A stretch of DNA of 64,000 nucleotides from Citrus sinensis (lineage: Eukaryota; Streptophyta; Magnoliopsida; Sapindales; Rutaceae): contig NC_068557.1 of assembly GCF_022201045.2 (NCBI RefSeq), positions 27,691,501 through 27,755,500 on the forward strand. The letters run 5' to 3'. The position numbers and the translations under genes are program-made. Positions 20,551 through 32,529 of this stretch are shown one piece after another (position 1 is the first letter of the stretch; the number at the start of each line of letters is the position of its first letter). The notes under the pieces were generated by a model that was given only the letters and a program-made list of their open reading frames with translations, did not search any database and was not told where the DNA came from.

Positions 20551-21833
20551 ATTATTATATAGAGGCAAGTTCCTTATGATTGGATTTAAAAAAAAATACA
20601 ACTCATTGTTAGAAAATTTATTATCAAATAGAAGAATGACACATAATAGTTGAAACTTAAATTAGTACTCAACTATTGGAATTCATAATATTACTAAAAA
20701 AAATTGAAATAAATGAGATCCACTAGGGAAATAGGCTTTGAGTTCTCAAATTCAAACGTGGCTCATATGTCAAGATGCTAAACAATTGATCATAGGTAGT
20801 TTAATGAATAAATACAAAAAATAGGGAACATTTCACCATTTCTGAAAATCTATTAAGTAATAGCTATGCGATAGAAATTAGAAGAATAATATTAGAAATC
20901 TTAACATTTGCATTTTAATTTGTTTCTCAACTGATATGACATTCATATATTGAATAATATTTTACGAGCTATAAAATTCAAGATACAAAAACTGAGATCT
21001 ACATATTGGGATCCCTAGTTTGTTCAAAATTTTTATGCTTAATAATTAAACAATAAAACATAAATTTTGGATGTTAACCATTTCGAAACCCCTCAATCGC
21101 CAATGAAAAGAAATTTGTGGTGTCCATTCAATTTAAATTTCTTGTCGTTTGTGGGATATATATTATGGTAAAAGTATCATCGATGGTTATTAGTTAATAA
21201 GCTCGCTTCCGCTGGAATGATGCACTGTGTGTAATGTGTATGAAGGAAAATTATCAAATGACCCTACTATCGTTTATCTTAATTACCAGTTACCCTTAGG
21301 TTTCCTAAAATGCCAATAGTTCTCCATCAGTTACATTTATTCCCTTAATTGTTTGGGCTTCTTGACATAATTGCCCCATTGAATCCGAACGAATTGGACC
21401 CTTCTTATTTGCTCCCGTTGTAACCTAACGGGGTTGGGCCCAATTCGGCATGATTTTCCTCTAAGTAATGATATTTGACCATTTATCTCAACAACTATCT
21501 AACTCTCCCTTCTCGATTAACCATATTCATTCATAAAATTACCTTTATTACGGAATAAAAGTTATAATTAAAAAATTTTCTCTCTATATATTGTAATTTT
21601 TAGACAATTACTCCGTGAATGGTTTTGAAAATTGTATTTAATTAAAATTTATCAGAAACTTGAGCTTTTGCAGTTGTCTTGTTGATGCGGCAAATTTGTT
21701 TTCATATGGAAATTGAAGAGTATTTAGATGACTGGTATGAGAGCTAAAAGCATGTTTTAAATTTAAACAAAGTCTTGGTTCATTAACTAATTAAGGTTGA
21801 TTATGGAGGAGATGTGCTCAAAGCCACGGACCA
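20551..21833. repeat. Dispersed repeat, copy B (1.3 kb)
   Basis: Near-identical to 6331-7510, starting after a TA microsatellite (about 20531-20550). It contains an extra 101 or so bases at 21555-21655, absent from copy A, where copy A reads ATTACGGAAACTTGAG. Apart from that, differences are scattered substitutions and small indels. Non-coding. Confidence 0.9.
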
Positions 21834-22169
21834 GGTTCTTAATTAAGCAGATAAAAAATTCATAAAATTCCTCGTCAAAAACATAACCCACTTTATAAAC
21901 TCCAAATCAAGTATATTCCAATCTAACATATCAACGAAGACACTTAAAAATCAAATTTTAAGAACCCAAAAAAAATTATAGAAAACAAGATTTCTAAAAC
22001 CAACAGACCTGGTTATTATGGTCAATCGCATTCTCAAAGCCACTCTAATGGGTATTTTCTGATTAAAATTTTTCAAATTTTTGGTTTTCAATGTAAAAGA
22101 CAAAAAAAAAACTTTGATTTTAAAAAAAAAAAACCTTTGAGGTTATGAAGATAAGTAGTGTTACAATGG

Positions 22170-22500
22170 TGACTTTAGAGAAAAAGAGATAGTGCATTGA
22201 AAGAGAAAAGAAAAGGATATTTAAAATTTAATTTTCAATGAAGGATAATTTTAAAAATAAATGGAGCTAATTGAAAAGTGGGGACTAGTGAGATAAATTG
22301 AGAGGCTTCAAATGTCACTACTCTTTTTCTCAGTCTTAAATTACAAAAATAGTAATAATATTTTTTACCCCTCTATTTATCTCATTAGCCCCAATTTTTC
22401 AATTAACCCCAACTATTTTATGTTTATCTTTATCTTTTAAAAAATTAAAATTGAATTGTTTTTTCTCTTTCAATCTCATGAACTACTGATTTCTCACATC
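22170..22500. repeat. Imperfect long hairpin (MITE-like)
   Basis: The stretch 22180-22310 pairs with the reverse complement of about 22370-22500. Examples are AGCTAATTGAAAAGTGGGG with CCCCAATTTTTCAATTAAC, and TTGAAAGAGAAAAGAAAAGG with the TTTTTTCTCTTTCAATC tract. The loop is about 60 bases. Pairing is imperfect throughout. It could be a small MITE or an siRNA-producing hairpin. Flanks 21834-22169 and 22501-23041 show nothing recognised. Confidence 0.6.
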
Positions 22501-23852
22501 TCTCATTTTCTTGAATTATTCACAATTTAAATCAAATCTTGGATTATTATCAAAATCTATACCATCAATTCCTCCAAAAAACAAGAAGACAAGATAAAAT
22601 AATAACGAAGTCTCACATAACTAAGAAGCTAATTGTGTGGGATTGCCCACTACTTCAGCATGTTAAAGTGATGAGACAAATCAATGATACTCTATCATAT
22701 AGTAGAGTAATGTGTTCTAAGGTGGGTGATGGATGTAATTTATTAATATATTTCACCTCTAATAGTTTATTTGTTAGTTTCTTTCATTTATTATTTTAGT
22801 TAATTAATCTATATTATTAATCAAGGTAATAAATTAAAGATTAGGGAATAATTTAATAAATGGTCTTTAGAAAATCAGAAGTGGAGACCATTGAAGATTA
22901 TTTGGACATGTCTCTAATGGGCTCAAGACCAAATATGAATTAAATTTATTAGCCCATCTAAAATAACACTCACGTGATGACCAAAAGCTAAAATAATTGT
23001 TTTCTTATATGGAAACAAATGTGGAGTGCACATAACAAGCTAATAAAATAGGAAAATTTACATATTTGACCACTTTCCAACTTTCAATATAAAAAAAGAC
23101 CACACTCCAGTTTTTCTTACAATAGCAACCATTTACAAGGTTGTTAGACCAAAATACCCCTAAAACTAAACAAACAAACCCCAACTCCCATGCAACAACC
23201 GAACATCTCCACACACCACCAAAACACTCCTCATTTCACCTCTCCCACATTATCCAACCATCACTCAACCTCCTTTTTACCTATTTTGCATTCATCAAAC
23301 TAATAAATTTATTGAAGTATTGAAGACAAAATCAAGCAACAAATTAAAGAACAATAAGAAGTTAAGGTTAGTATTTCTTCAATTTTTTTTCTTTATTTTT
23401 TGGTTGGGTTTCATACAAAAGATTGGTTGCTCATTTTATTACAATGTGGGTGCATTAAATATTTAAAGTGAGGTCATAGATTCATAAATTAGTAAAATTC
23501 TAGCAAAATCTGACGAAAATGGGTTTTGAACGATGTTGAAGACAAAACCATGAATCCAAGCGACAAGTACTTGTCGCCCAGGTGACAGGTATGTGTCACT
23601 TGTATTCTGGTATTCGTCACCCAGGGTAGGGCGCTTGTTGTTTGGGTGATAGAATGTTGCATGTTAGGTGGTTAGTGCTCACATCGCCCAATATACAATC
23701 GCATGTAATTCAGACAATTTTATCTGTCGCCTGGGAGATAGTGCTGTCACCCGATCACCCGAATTTGTTGATAATTAGTCATTTAATTAATATAGTAATA
23801 TTATTATTTTCAGTGTTTTTAATAAAGTATTATTATTATTTTACATCAGGTT

Positions 23853-24436
23853 AATGGAGTTGGTAGTTCTTAAGATGTATTTTAATGGAGTATAAGAGAC
23901 TTTGAAGGATGATCGTATGGAGTACGAGAATGAAAAAGTTACTGCATTTTGTTTCCAAAAAGATGCAACATTTGAACAATTTATTGCAAAGTTGTATGGA
24001 ATTCTGAAGAAAAATCCAAATGAATATTCCCTCACGGTAAAGACAAATGTGAACAATTTATTGCAAGACGTATAATTGTAGAGTATTTCAAGTAGACCAA
24101 TTTGTTTGTGCTGATGCAATTGCGGTTTGCCTAAATCTCCGAGTAAATCCTATAAGCTTTTGTTCTCGTTACTACGCAAAGGAAACATTGGTGATGACAT
24201 ATTCCGAACCTATTATTCCAGTCGGTAAAATGACCAATTGGAAAATTACAGAAGATGTGTAAACATTGCAAGTGAACCCACTATATGTACTATTATCTTC
24301 TGGTTGTCGGAAAACACGAAGAATACCATCTACAGGTGAGGATATCCCTCGGTCTATTATAACTTGTGGTTGGTGCGAGGAGTATGGCCATAACCACAAG
24401 ACCTGTAAGAATCCCCTTTTGGAAAATATGTGTTAA
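23853..24436 (+). pseudogene. MURA-type transposase remnant (N-part and CCHC zinc knuckle)
   Basis: The C-terminal part reads PIIPVGKMTNW near 24209-24241 and then a CCHC zinc knuckle, CGWCEEYGHNHKTC (24365-24406), before a stop at 24434-24436. The 'PIxPV..M..W' segment followed by CX2CX4HX4C is the usual C-terminus of plant MULE transposases. The first part (23853-24075) has a short N-terminal-domain-like frame. It is interrupted by a stop soon after its start and by frame changes. The DDE catalytic core and the MULE domain are deleted. Confidence 0.75.
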
Positions 24437-24639
24437 TGGTGTCTTAGTGTGTTTGAAGATATATTTAATTTTGCAAATTGTATTATCCAATTTGAAATGA
24501 CTTTAATCTATAAGGCTTATTGGAGGATCTTATTTTTATTAATCTTGTATTATCTAAATTTGGAATGACTTTATTATGTTGATTAATTATGGTGTCATGT
24601 TATTGATTACAATCAAACAATTGACAACTCTTGGAAATA

Positions 24640-25200
24640 CATGGTGATAGGCTGTGTCGTTAGGGCAATAGGCTATGTCACACATGTAAAATAGCTAACA
24701 AATTGTGTGGCGATAGGCTCGTCGCCCAGGCAACATAGCCTGTTGCCCAATTTTCCATAGAATTGTTTATTTCTTGATTTTATTAAGCAATATATAACTC
24801 TCTGTAAAATCGGGCGACAGCTTATGTCACATGCGTAAAGTTGGCGACGGACTGTGTGGTGACACGCGCGTCGCCCGAGCGACACGGTTTGTCACTCGAT
24901 TTTTTAGAGAGTTGTTCATTACATGATATTTTCAAACATTATGCAACTCTCAGGAGAATCGGGCGACATGCTATGTCACCTGGGAGAAGTGCATGTCGCA
25001 CGCCCATTTTCCTCTTGCGACAAGCATGTCGCCCGGGCGACATAGCCTATCGCCTGATTTTCCAAAGAGTTTTATATTGCTCGATTTTGGTGGCTATTGA
25101 AAATGTCAATTGATAATAGGCTAGGCAACGCAAGCGTGACACGGACAAATTTTAGGTAACACGGGCAACCATCCATGTTCTTGATTGGCCGACACATGAA
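24640..25200. repeat. GTCGCCCGGGCGAC palindrome array
   Basis: Many short palindromes and half-sites of the type (T/G)GTCGCCCGGGCGACA recur at irregular spacing, with a longer period of roughly 150-170 bases marked by GATTTTxxAGAGAGTT. A smaller cluster of the same motif is at 23552-23770, on the other side of the transposase remnant. The array is GC-rich compared with its surroundings. Subterminal binding sites for a transposase are one possible role. Confidence 0.7.
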
Positions 25201-25746
25201 CCTTGTCTTTAATCTCAAAATAATTTGAAGTTTAGATTAATAATTTCTTAGAGGCATTTTAACAAACACTTGGAATGTCATTTATTAGATATCTTAATCT
25301 TAAGAAAACTCTAATATTTTCATACCCAATACACATCTTAATTATTAACTATGATCAATGATGAAGCAACCATGCAATTTAAACAAAAATGTATTCTAAA
25401 TTAATAAAAAAATCGAGAAAGCACCTAAACGGCCGAAACCGTAAGTGAAGGAACTTACTGGAACCAAACTATAACTCACACAAATTGCCACTGGAAGTGA
25501 AGGAACTCGACAGAACTCAAGAAACACCGGAAGTGAAGGAATTCTCGTAGGCGTAGTTAGGGCGATATGAGATGTTTTTAGGTGAATATTGGGAGAAATG
25601 TTTTGTTTGTTTTGTTTTGAGAATTTAAGGGTATTTTGGCCCAAGAGCTTTCTAAGTGGTTGCTATTGTAAGAAAAATTGAAGTGTGGTCTTTTTTGTTA
25701 TTAAAAGTTGGAAAGTGGTCAAATGGATAAATTTCCCAATAAAATA

Positions 25747-26969
25747 AGGGTTTTGGCTTTATAAAGCGGGAGTCGGTGGTGAAAGCGCAGAAAGGAAAAG
25801 CCTTTTGGCTTTTGAACCGGGATAAACGAGGCAGAGAGAATTAGAGCCACCGAAAGCAATTAAAGCAGAGCAGCAGGTTTGGGAGCAAGAGAAGCCAGAC
25901 ATTAGGTTTAATCTCCATTACTGATTTTATTTATTCTTCTATCCCTAAATTACTTATGTATAACTAAACTTTTATATTAAGGTCAAGATGATACCATATT
26001 CAATAAAATAAATTATTTTTTATTCAATTAATTCCTTACATGTGTGCTTTAATATTTATAGTTCTTGTTTCACATATTTGGTTAAATATTATTAAATCTT
26101 TTTACCAACTAAGTCATGCATTATTGATTGTTAGGATTAATTTTTGACTAAATCTATAACAACAAAAAAAAAAACTTACATAAGATTAATTTTAATTAGA
26201 CTTAATTGATATAACCATGACCAAATATAGATTGATTTTGAGTTGTCACTCTAAAATTAGGAATTGACTGGTAATCAAATAACTGTTAAATTGAATAGGG
26301 GTTAATTTACATGCCTCAATCTCTTGAATTCTTGTGCTAATTTACATGCCTTTAATTTACTTGCATCTTTAGTTTTAATTTTCTCAAACATAATATTTCT
26401 TTAACTACGAAAAGTAATAATTAGTTTAGATTAAATTTTACTTTCCTAAAACTGATAGTTTAATAGATTCATACACTTACAAATATAGTAAAATTTGTAC
26501 AATAATGGGATCATATTTAGGCCTAATAATAGAACCTACTAAATTTAATATTAAAAATATCTGTGGAGACCCGTTGCTCTATTACGTAGTAGAGCATCAT
26601 GGTGGGACAGACCCGCGGAAAATTTTTTCGCACATAGTTTGGTTATATATATAATTATCTTGCATGAGCAATAGGAAGTTCTTAGGGGATCTAATTGAGT
26701 ACAGTTTCTTTCCGGAAACGAATATACCAATGAAGGCATGGACAAAAGTCAAAAGGTCCGTAAACAGTAACATCGAACTTTACTTTATTATAAAATATAA
26801 ATGGCAACATTTAAATTATACGTGGATAGTCCACAAGAAGGAAATACAAGTTATCGAACAAAACTGAAAATGATTATTGAAAAATTAAAGGTTAGACATA
26901 AATGAATCTATAAAGCATATAATTAGCACCTATTTCATGGAACAAAGAAAAAAAACAATGTCTAAAGTT
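25747..26969. other. Intergenic; leader-like stretch at the start
   Basis: 25750-25910 contains CTTTATAAAG followed about 30 bases on by a purine-rich, GC-richer stretch that resembles a 5' leader, then an AT-rich tract, but no open frame follows. 26560-26640 has a small near-palindrome (TGCTCTATTACGTAGTAGAGCA). Otherwise nothing recognised. 26970-27150 is the BBE3 3' flank shared with BBE2. Confidence 0.35.
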
Positions 26970-27150
26970 AATAAAACAGAAAAGATTTATTGACTATATA
27001 CATGAAAACTCATGCAGCAAATCATTTATTACAAATCAGAAACTTCAACAATACACAAAAACACATGATTTTATTTTGTCTAATTTATTGAAACATGATG
27101 GAGATACTATATATGCGCACGCTGAATCCCTCGTAAGAATAGCTGTCAAA

Positions 27151-28785
27151 TTAATCACCCTTTTTCTTCCTTGACGAAAGTGGTGGAATGCTTTGTTCAT
27201 TCCTAAAGAAATTACCGGGGTCAACCATAGTCTTCACATCCACCAATCTTTTAAAATTGTTCTTGAAATATTTAAGACCCCAAATGCTAGCTTGTTTGTA
27301 GCTCGTGTAGCCTTTATTATTCGTTCCAATGTCAAGATCCCTGTAATTCAAATATGCAGCTCGAGGATTTTTCGAAACATAGGGAGCCACGTAATCGTAA
27401 AGCCTTCTGATCCAACTGATGTGCCTTTGAGATGCTTCGCTACCTTCTTCTTCCCAATACACTATGTGCTGAATTTTGTATCTGGTACCAGCTCTATGTG
27501 GGAATGGAGTTGCGGAATCTGAAATCTGATTCATTACCCCACCATAGGGACTCAAGATCATTTCAGCAGCCTCCGCTTCTTTTTCATAAAATCTTTCGTA
27601 TATCCCCTGGAATGCAATTTCAGGCATAGGATCGTACACGAAGTCAGATTTGGCTTTGAAAAATCTTACGTTGGGTTGAGTTCTGTTAAGCAAAACATCC
27701 AAAGATTGTCCTCGGAACCCCCCAAAGTACATGATTGATTCAATCCAGCTCATTTCAATGCAGTCTTCTTTCACCAAGCCAAGCTCAGGGAAGCTGTGCT
27801 GCATCAGTGGAAGGAGGACATCAGCTCCTCCGAGAAACAAGGATTCAAATGATGCTCGTATTGTTTTCTTCCCTTGTGTGCTTGAATTTGCACTTCTTAA
27901 GAACACTCTGATATATAAATCTTCATCGAGATTATCTGCAACGTGCTGCCATCTGTCAACGATCTTGGTAGCATTTTGTTCCAAGGTTCTATTGACTGTG
28001 AATGCAGTCACTGTTTCCGGAACAGTAACTAGCTTTATTTTCCAAGCAATGATCACACCAAAGCTAGCACCTCCACCTCCCCGGATTGCCCAAAATAGAT
28101 CTTCTCCCATTGATTTTCTATCGAGTAACCTTCCATTAACATCAATCAAGTGTGCATCAACAACATTATCAGCAGCAAGGCCATACTTGCGCATCAAGAA
28201 GCCATAGCCTCCGCCACTAAAAAGTCCACCAACGCCAACAGTCGGGCAAACTCCTGCTGGAAAAGCAAGAGTTTTGCTTTTCTCAGCAATAGTATGGTAA
28301 ACTTTGCCATTGGTTGCTCCGGCTTGAACCCATGCAGTTTTAGCCTCTGGATCAACACTGACTGAGCTAAGATTTATGAAATCAATGATGACAAATGGGA
28401 CATGATAATTGGAAACATAAGAAAGACCCTCATAGTCATGACCTCCACTTCGAACCCTAACTTGCAGACCATATTTTTGGGAACATTTAACGGCTGCTTG
28501 AACATGGGATTCTTTAACTGGAGTTACAATGACTTGAGGTTTTGGGGTGGTGGGTGTTGAAAACCTGAGGTTCTGTATTGAAAAATCCAATATTGATGAA
28601 AATGAGGAGTTAGTTCGGGTGTATATCAATTTAGAAATGGAGGTTGAGTCTTCAGAATTTTCTAAAAGACATTGAACAAATTTGTGAGCATCATCTGAGC
28701 CTGCATGATTCTCAGCTGATGATGTTACCCAACATTGAGAGGATAACAGAAGAACCAAAGCAAGTGGTAAAGCAAGAGACTTCAT
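27151..28785 (-). CDS. BBE3: berberine-bridge-enzyme-like protein lacking the active-site His
   Basis: Single-exon gene, 544 residues, starting MKSLALPLAL at 28783-28785. The signal peptide (1 to about 24) and residues up to about 50 are unlike the other paralogues, while the rest is nearly identical to BBE2. FAD-anchoring His116 (RSGGHDYEG) and Cys180 (GVCPTVG) are present. At position 188, where the others have His in GGHFSGGG, this protein has Leu (codon CTT instead of CAT). The equivalent His174 of Eschscholzia BBE contacts the flavin and matters for redox tuning and activity. The C-terminal NYRDLDIGTN motif is intact, and the frame is full-length. It may encode a secreted enzyme with changed activity, or be drifting. 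Substrate unknown. Confidence 0.93.
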   Translation of the reverse strand: MKSLALPLALVLLLSSQCWVTSSAENHAGSDDAHKFVQCLLENSEDSTSISKLIYTRTNSSFSSILDFSIQNLRFSTPTTPKPQVIVTPVKESHVQAAVKCSQKYGLQVRVRSGGHDYEGLSYVSNYHVPFVIIDFINLSSVSVDPEAKTAWVQAGATNGKVYHTIAEKSKTLAFPAGVCPTVGVGGLFSGGGYGFLMRKYGLAADNVVDAHLIDVNGRLLDRKSMGEDLFWAIRGGGGASFGVIIAWKIKLVTVPETVTAFTVNRTLEQNATKIVDRWQHVADNLDEDLYIRVFLRSANSSTQGKKTIRASFESLFLGGADVLLPLMQHSFPELGLVKEDCIEMSWIESIMYFGGFRGQSLDVLLNRTQPNVRFFKAKSDFVYDPMPEIAFQGIYERFYEKEAEAAEMILSPYGGVMNQISDSATPFPHRAGTRYKIQHIVYWEEEGSEASQRHISWIRRLYDYVAPYVSKNPRAAYLNYRDLDIGTNNKGYTSYKQASIWGLKYFKNNFKRLVDVKTMVDPGNFFRNEQSIPPLSSRKKKGD

Positions 28786-28838
28786 CGTTTCTATTTATTA
28801 ATGTCTGAACTTGGTACATATGATTAATTAGATCTCCA

Positions 28839-28945
28839 TTATTTATAGTGTGGCAGTATGCTTACTCAATCAGAAAATGTATGTGAACATGCGTGGCTGC
28901 TAAAGGATTGACCAATTGGATGTAATGAAAGTTCAAGCACATCTA
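28839..28945 (-). promoter_or_regulatory. BBE3 core promoter: TATA box and shared block
   Basis: TATAAATAA (complement of 28839-28847) lies 54-62 bases upstream of the start codon. The TCAAGCACATCTA block (28933-28945, plus strand) is shared with BBE1 and BBE5. A W-box core is on the plus strand at TTGACC (28907-28912). The sequence between the TATA box and the ATG differs from the other copies, matching the divergent N-terminus. Confidence 0.55.
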
Positions 28946-29334
28946 GATGTATTTAATTTTTTCTCTGGCCAAACAACGAATTTTTCTTCCCATTAAATCC
29001 ACGTTTTTATTAGCTGGCCACGTATCCCCGAATTCAATATTGACCATGCATGTTTAGGTATATTTCGTTCTTTTCCTCTGTTCTGGATTAATTTTTTTTT
29101 CTTTCCTTTCTGATATGCGTACGTCCGGTAATTTCTAGCCCATAGTTTAATATATAAATTAATGCATGCTTGAATTTAGTGGTCCAATATATCGATATCG
29201 GTTTATCAAGTCATGTCCTTTGAATTTTGAAAGAGAATTAAAGCTAATGCAGATGTCCAACTCATTCCATATGAAATTGCTAAAAGATAAAATCTTGACG
29301 CATGAAAGTTATTCTATTTCTGCAACATCTTATT

Positions 29335-29735
29335 TTATAAATGTCAAGGTACATATATTTAGTCGTAGGTATATTTCAAATGACTTAGTCGTAGGTACAT
29401 ATATGATATATTTATCTTAATTTATAAATGTCAAGGTACATATATTTAGTCGTAGGTACATATATTTTATAAATGTCAAGGCTTCGACACCTAAAAATTT
29501 CGATTGGATTATGTATCTTAATCAATATACATCATCAATTTTTATCATTGATTACAAGAATATATGAATTGATAATAAAATAAATTGACTATAAATTTTC
29601 TATCTTCTATCGCGCTTGCAAGTTGCAATATATATATATATTTTTTAAAAAAATTCAGTTTGCACACGCGCCCATTTAAATTACAAAAAGAAACGTTTAT
29701 ATAAATATATGTACCTACGACTAAGTCATTTGAAA
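29335..29735. repeat. Local direct and inverted repeats of TTTAGTCGTAGGTACATAT
   Basis: Copies of TATAAATGTCAAGGTACATATATTTAG-type units occur near 29335-29370 and 29421-29460, with related strings between and at 29460-29480. An inverted copy (ATATGTACCTACGACTAAGTCATTTGAAA) lies at about 29706-29735. Non-coding and possibly a small foldback. 28946-29334 and 29736-29939 show nothing recognised. Confidence 0.6.
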
Positions 29736-29939
29736 ATCAGTTGTAATTTTTTTTAAGGAAGAATATCGGTAATAAATACAAAGAAATTTTGTAATAAGAG
29801 CATCTCCAAAAGCAGTTTTATAGTATAGTATTATATCCATTGACTCGATCCGGCTGGTTTCCATCATATTATTTCATAATTTTATGCTAAGGTTGCGTCA
29901 ATAACTTAAATATAATTTTTAACTAGCTAAATTAAATCA

Positions 29940-31326
29940 TGTTGTGCAAATTTAATGCACCCGTAAGCAACACGAATATATTGAAGTATTAGAGTAAGAA
30001 TAACGAGGTCTAACCCATAAGGATCGTCAATTTTTAGGAAAGTAAAATTCAATCTAAGTTAATTACATTTCTACCCTAATTGAAAATAAAATATTTTGTT
30101 TGAGAAAATTAAAAAACTAAATTTGCAATTAAATTAAAGGCAACTAACTCAATCCAAGATTACAAGAGATTGAGACAACTAGAGTTTCAGAATCCACCAC
30201 GATTTAACTCAATAATTATCTAATTACTGATCGATTCCCAATTATAGAGTGATGGCTCGAACTCAATCTATTTCTGCTCATGAATATAACAATTATGCCT
30301 AATTAAAATTAATTTTATTTAGGTTTTTTTTTCTTCTTAATAGTATGATATCTAAGTATTTTATGTAAACAATAGTGAATGACAAAGATTCAAAGTTTTC
30401 CTAATCACTTTGTTTGAACAATTTAATGAAAGACATAGAATTAAAGATAGTCATATATAAACTTTATAGATTCAAGTATAGTTTTAGTCAAAGAACAATC
30501 AATAATGTATGATAGAATTGGTGAAAAGATTTAACAATATTCAATTAAACTTGTGAAACAAAAATCATAAACATTAAAACACATATATAGAGAATTAATT
30601 GAATTAAAAGTGATTTATTTTATTGAACATGACTTCATCCGTAACCCTAGTATAAAATATTAGATGGACATAGAGAGATTGAGAACGATAGAATTAATAG
30701 AACTCGTCATGCGGCTGCTGCAATCTCTTCGCTTCGCTTCCGTCTGCGTCTCTATTTGTTTCTGTCCGGCGGCCTCCTCCCAATCGGCGTGGTTTGCTTC
30801 TTTGCAAATATTGCCCAACTTGCCGAATCCTTATCTAATATGAGTTAACGTTCTTGGAAGCTAAGTCACCGATTTAATTAAATCCTATAGCTATAACATA
30901 AGACTTTAAGAGGCCAAATCTATTTCCATATTCTTTAATCCATTCACGTGCATGCATGATTTAGATTTTGCAACCAATTAAATTTTGGTCATTTAGCCTT
31001 GAACTCCACGTGGTAAGTTGGTCCAATTGCTCCCAAAACCAATTTATCTTCATTGCTTCCCAAACTGTTATTCTTCACGTGATAGTTTTAATAAATCTTG
31101 CTTTGTCTTTAATTTCTTGGCTGCTCAATGTACCGTTATAAGTCCTAGCTCTACTTATAATCCTTGATTCATTCTCTCCAATTTCGACCCCTTAAAGCAC
31201 GTTTATTCCCTAATCTTCAATTTATTACTCTGTTTAATAAAATAATTCAATTAATTAAATATAACAACTAAAAATAACTAGTAAATATATAATAAAGGGT
31301 AAATATATATATATATATACCCATCA
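29940..31326. mobile_element. TG...CA repeat related to the palindrome arms
   Basis: It starts TGTTGTGCAAATTTAATGCA, the same end as the palindrome at 81-2721, continues with diverged related strings (AACACGAATATATTG, then AACGAGGTC), and plausibly ends at CCCATCA (31326) after a TA-rich tract. No coding frame and no certain target duplication are visible. Length (1.39 kb) is close to that of one palindrome arm. The element class is unknown to me. Confidence 0.5.
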
Positions 31327-32524
31327 AATTAAGAACCAAACACCAATAAATCATTGGTTGGGTTGGTCAATACCTCCTTCTCTTAACTATAGAGAACTTG
31401 AGTATTCCCGATAGGTGTGGATTTTTATTATTATGTTGGAATTCAGTTGTATTAGACTTTAATATATTAATTTGATTGTACATTTAAGTGAACTTTAATT
31501 GTATTAGTCTTTGATTGAGTTATATATAATATTAAAAGATAATAATAATAACGAACCGAATGCTCCACTGTTAGCTGTGTATTTTTGGTGGTATGTTAGC
31601 AATTCCATGACAATGTTACAATACGTTAGGAATGCAGAAAATTTTCTGATGAAATTTTAATTTTCGTCATTTTTCTTCAACAAACTTAATTAGTCTTTGT
31701 TATTCTTGCTTTATAAAATCTTCTATTTTTCTTTCATTTTAATATACATGACTTGTCTATCAAGAGAATAATAATTTATTCTTGTTATTATATATGTATG
31801 TACGTACGTACGTATGTAGGTATGAATGTATGTATATCTTTTATTTTCTTTCATTTTAATATGCAGGACTTGTCTGTTAAGGAAATAATCTTATAAATTG
31901 GCTGAGAAAATCTTAGAGTAAATATAGAAATTTGAGGTAACTCTCAAAACTCGAGCTAGCTATATATATGGTATCAGATCACTAAACTCGTGAACATACA
32001 AAACATTTCCATGTGGCAAGGACCAACAAAAATTGGCATAACAATAATGTTTAGAGAATATTATAACATTGGCTTAAAATATCTTAGACTAGATACATAA
32101 ACTAGGATAACCTCTAATTCTTGAGATAAGTTTAAGCATTAGTTACACCTACATACTTTTCAACATTTCATACTATATTGCTCCCCCTTTCCTTTGTATA
32201 TAGATGAATTATCAACGGAGACTTTATTCCTTGTATGATCAAGTTGTTGCATAATTTTATTTTTTTTAATTTAGTCAATGTCATAATTATTTTTTTTCTT
32301 TTTTTCTTTTTTTTACCTTCATCCAATTGATTAACGAGCTAACTTGCAAATCTTTCCATCAAATTTCCAATTTGGAATAGTCTATGAGTTAACTTGCAAA
32401 TCTTTCTTAGTTATCAATTTGCCAGGTTGGAAGTTGGAACAGTCAAGAAAATTCTAACAAATACATTCAATTTCTTTGGATTTATCGCATAGATTATAAT
32501 ATGAAGCATTTACCTTTGGAATAA
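31327..32524. other. Intergenic; TATG/TACG microsatellite and decayed repeats
   Basis: A (TATG/TACG)n microsatellite lies at about 31792-31838. Two diverged direct units (TTGGCTGAGAAAATCTTAGAGTA near 31898 and TTGGCTTAAAATATCTTAGACTA near 32069) look like decayed LTR-end material, and GGTATCAGATC at about 31970 resembles a tRNA-Met primer site. No gene is seen. Confidence 0.35.
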
Positions 32525-32529
32525 CACTT

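Larger units (their letters stand above)
23051..25737. mobile_element. Mutator-like element with decayed transposase
   Basis: A 2,687-bp element with terminal inverted repeats of about 130 bases (23051-23180 and 25600-25737), starting GGAAAATTTACATATTTGACC and GGGAAATTTATCCATTTGACC. A perfect 9-bp target duplication AATAAAATA lies at 23042-23050 and 25738-25746. The interior holds a transposase remnant (23853-24436) and, on both sides of it, tracts rich in GTCGCCCGGGCGAC-type palindromes (23552-23770 and 24640-25200). It is too short for a complete autonomous element and most of the catalytic core is missing. Confidence 0.92.

Noticed and set aside
24640..25200. CRISPR-like array
   Set aside because: The repeats are palindromic and irregularly spaced, there are no uniform spacers, and the DNA is a plant nuclear transposon.
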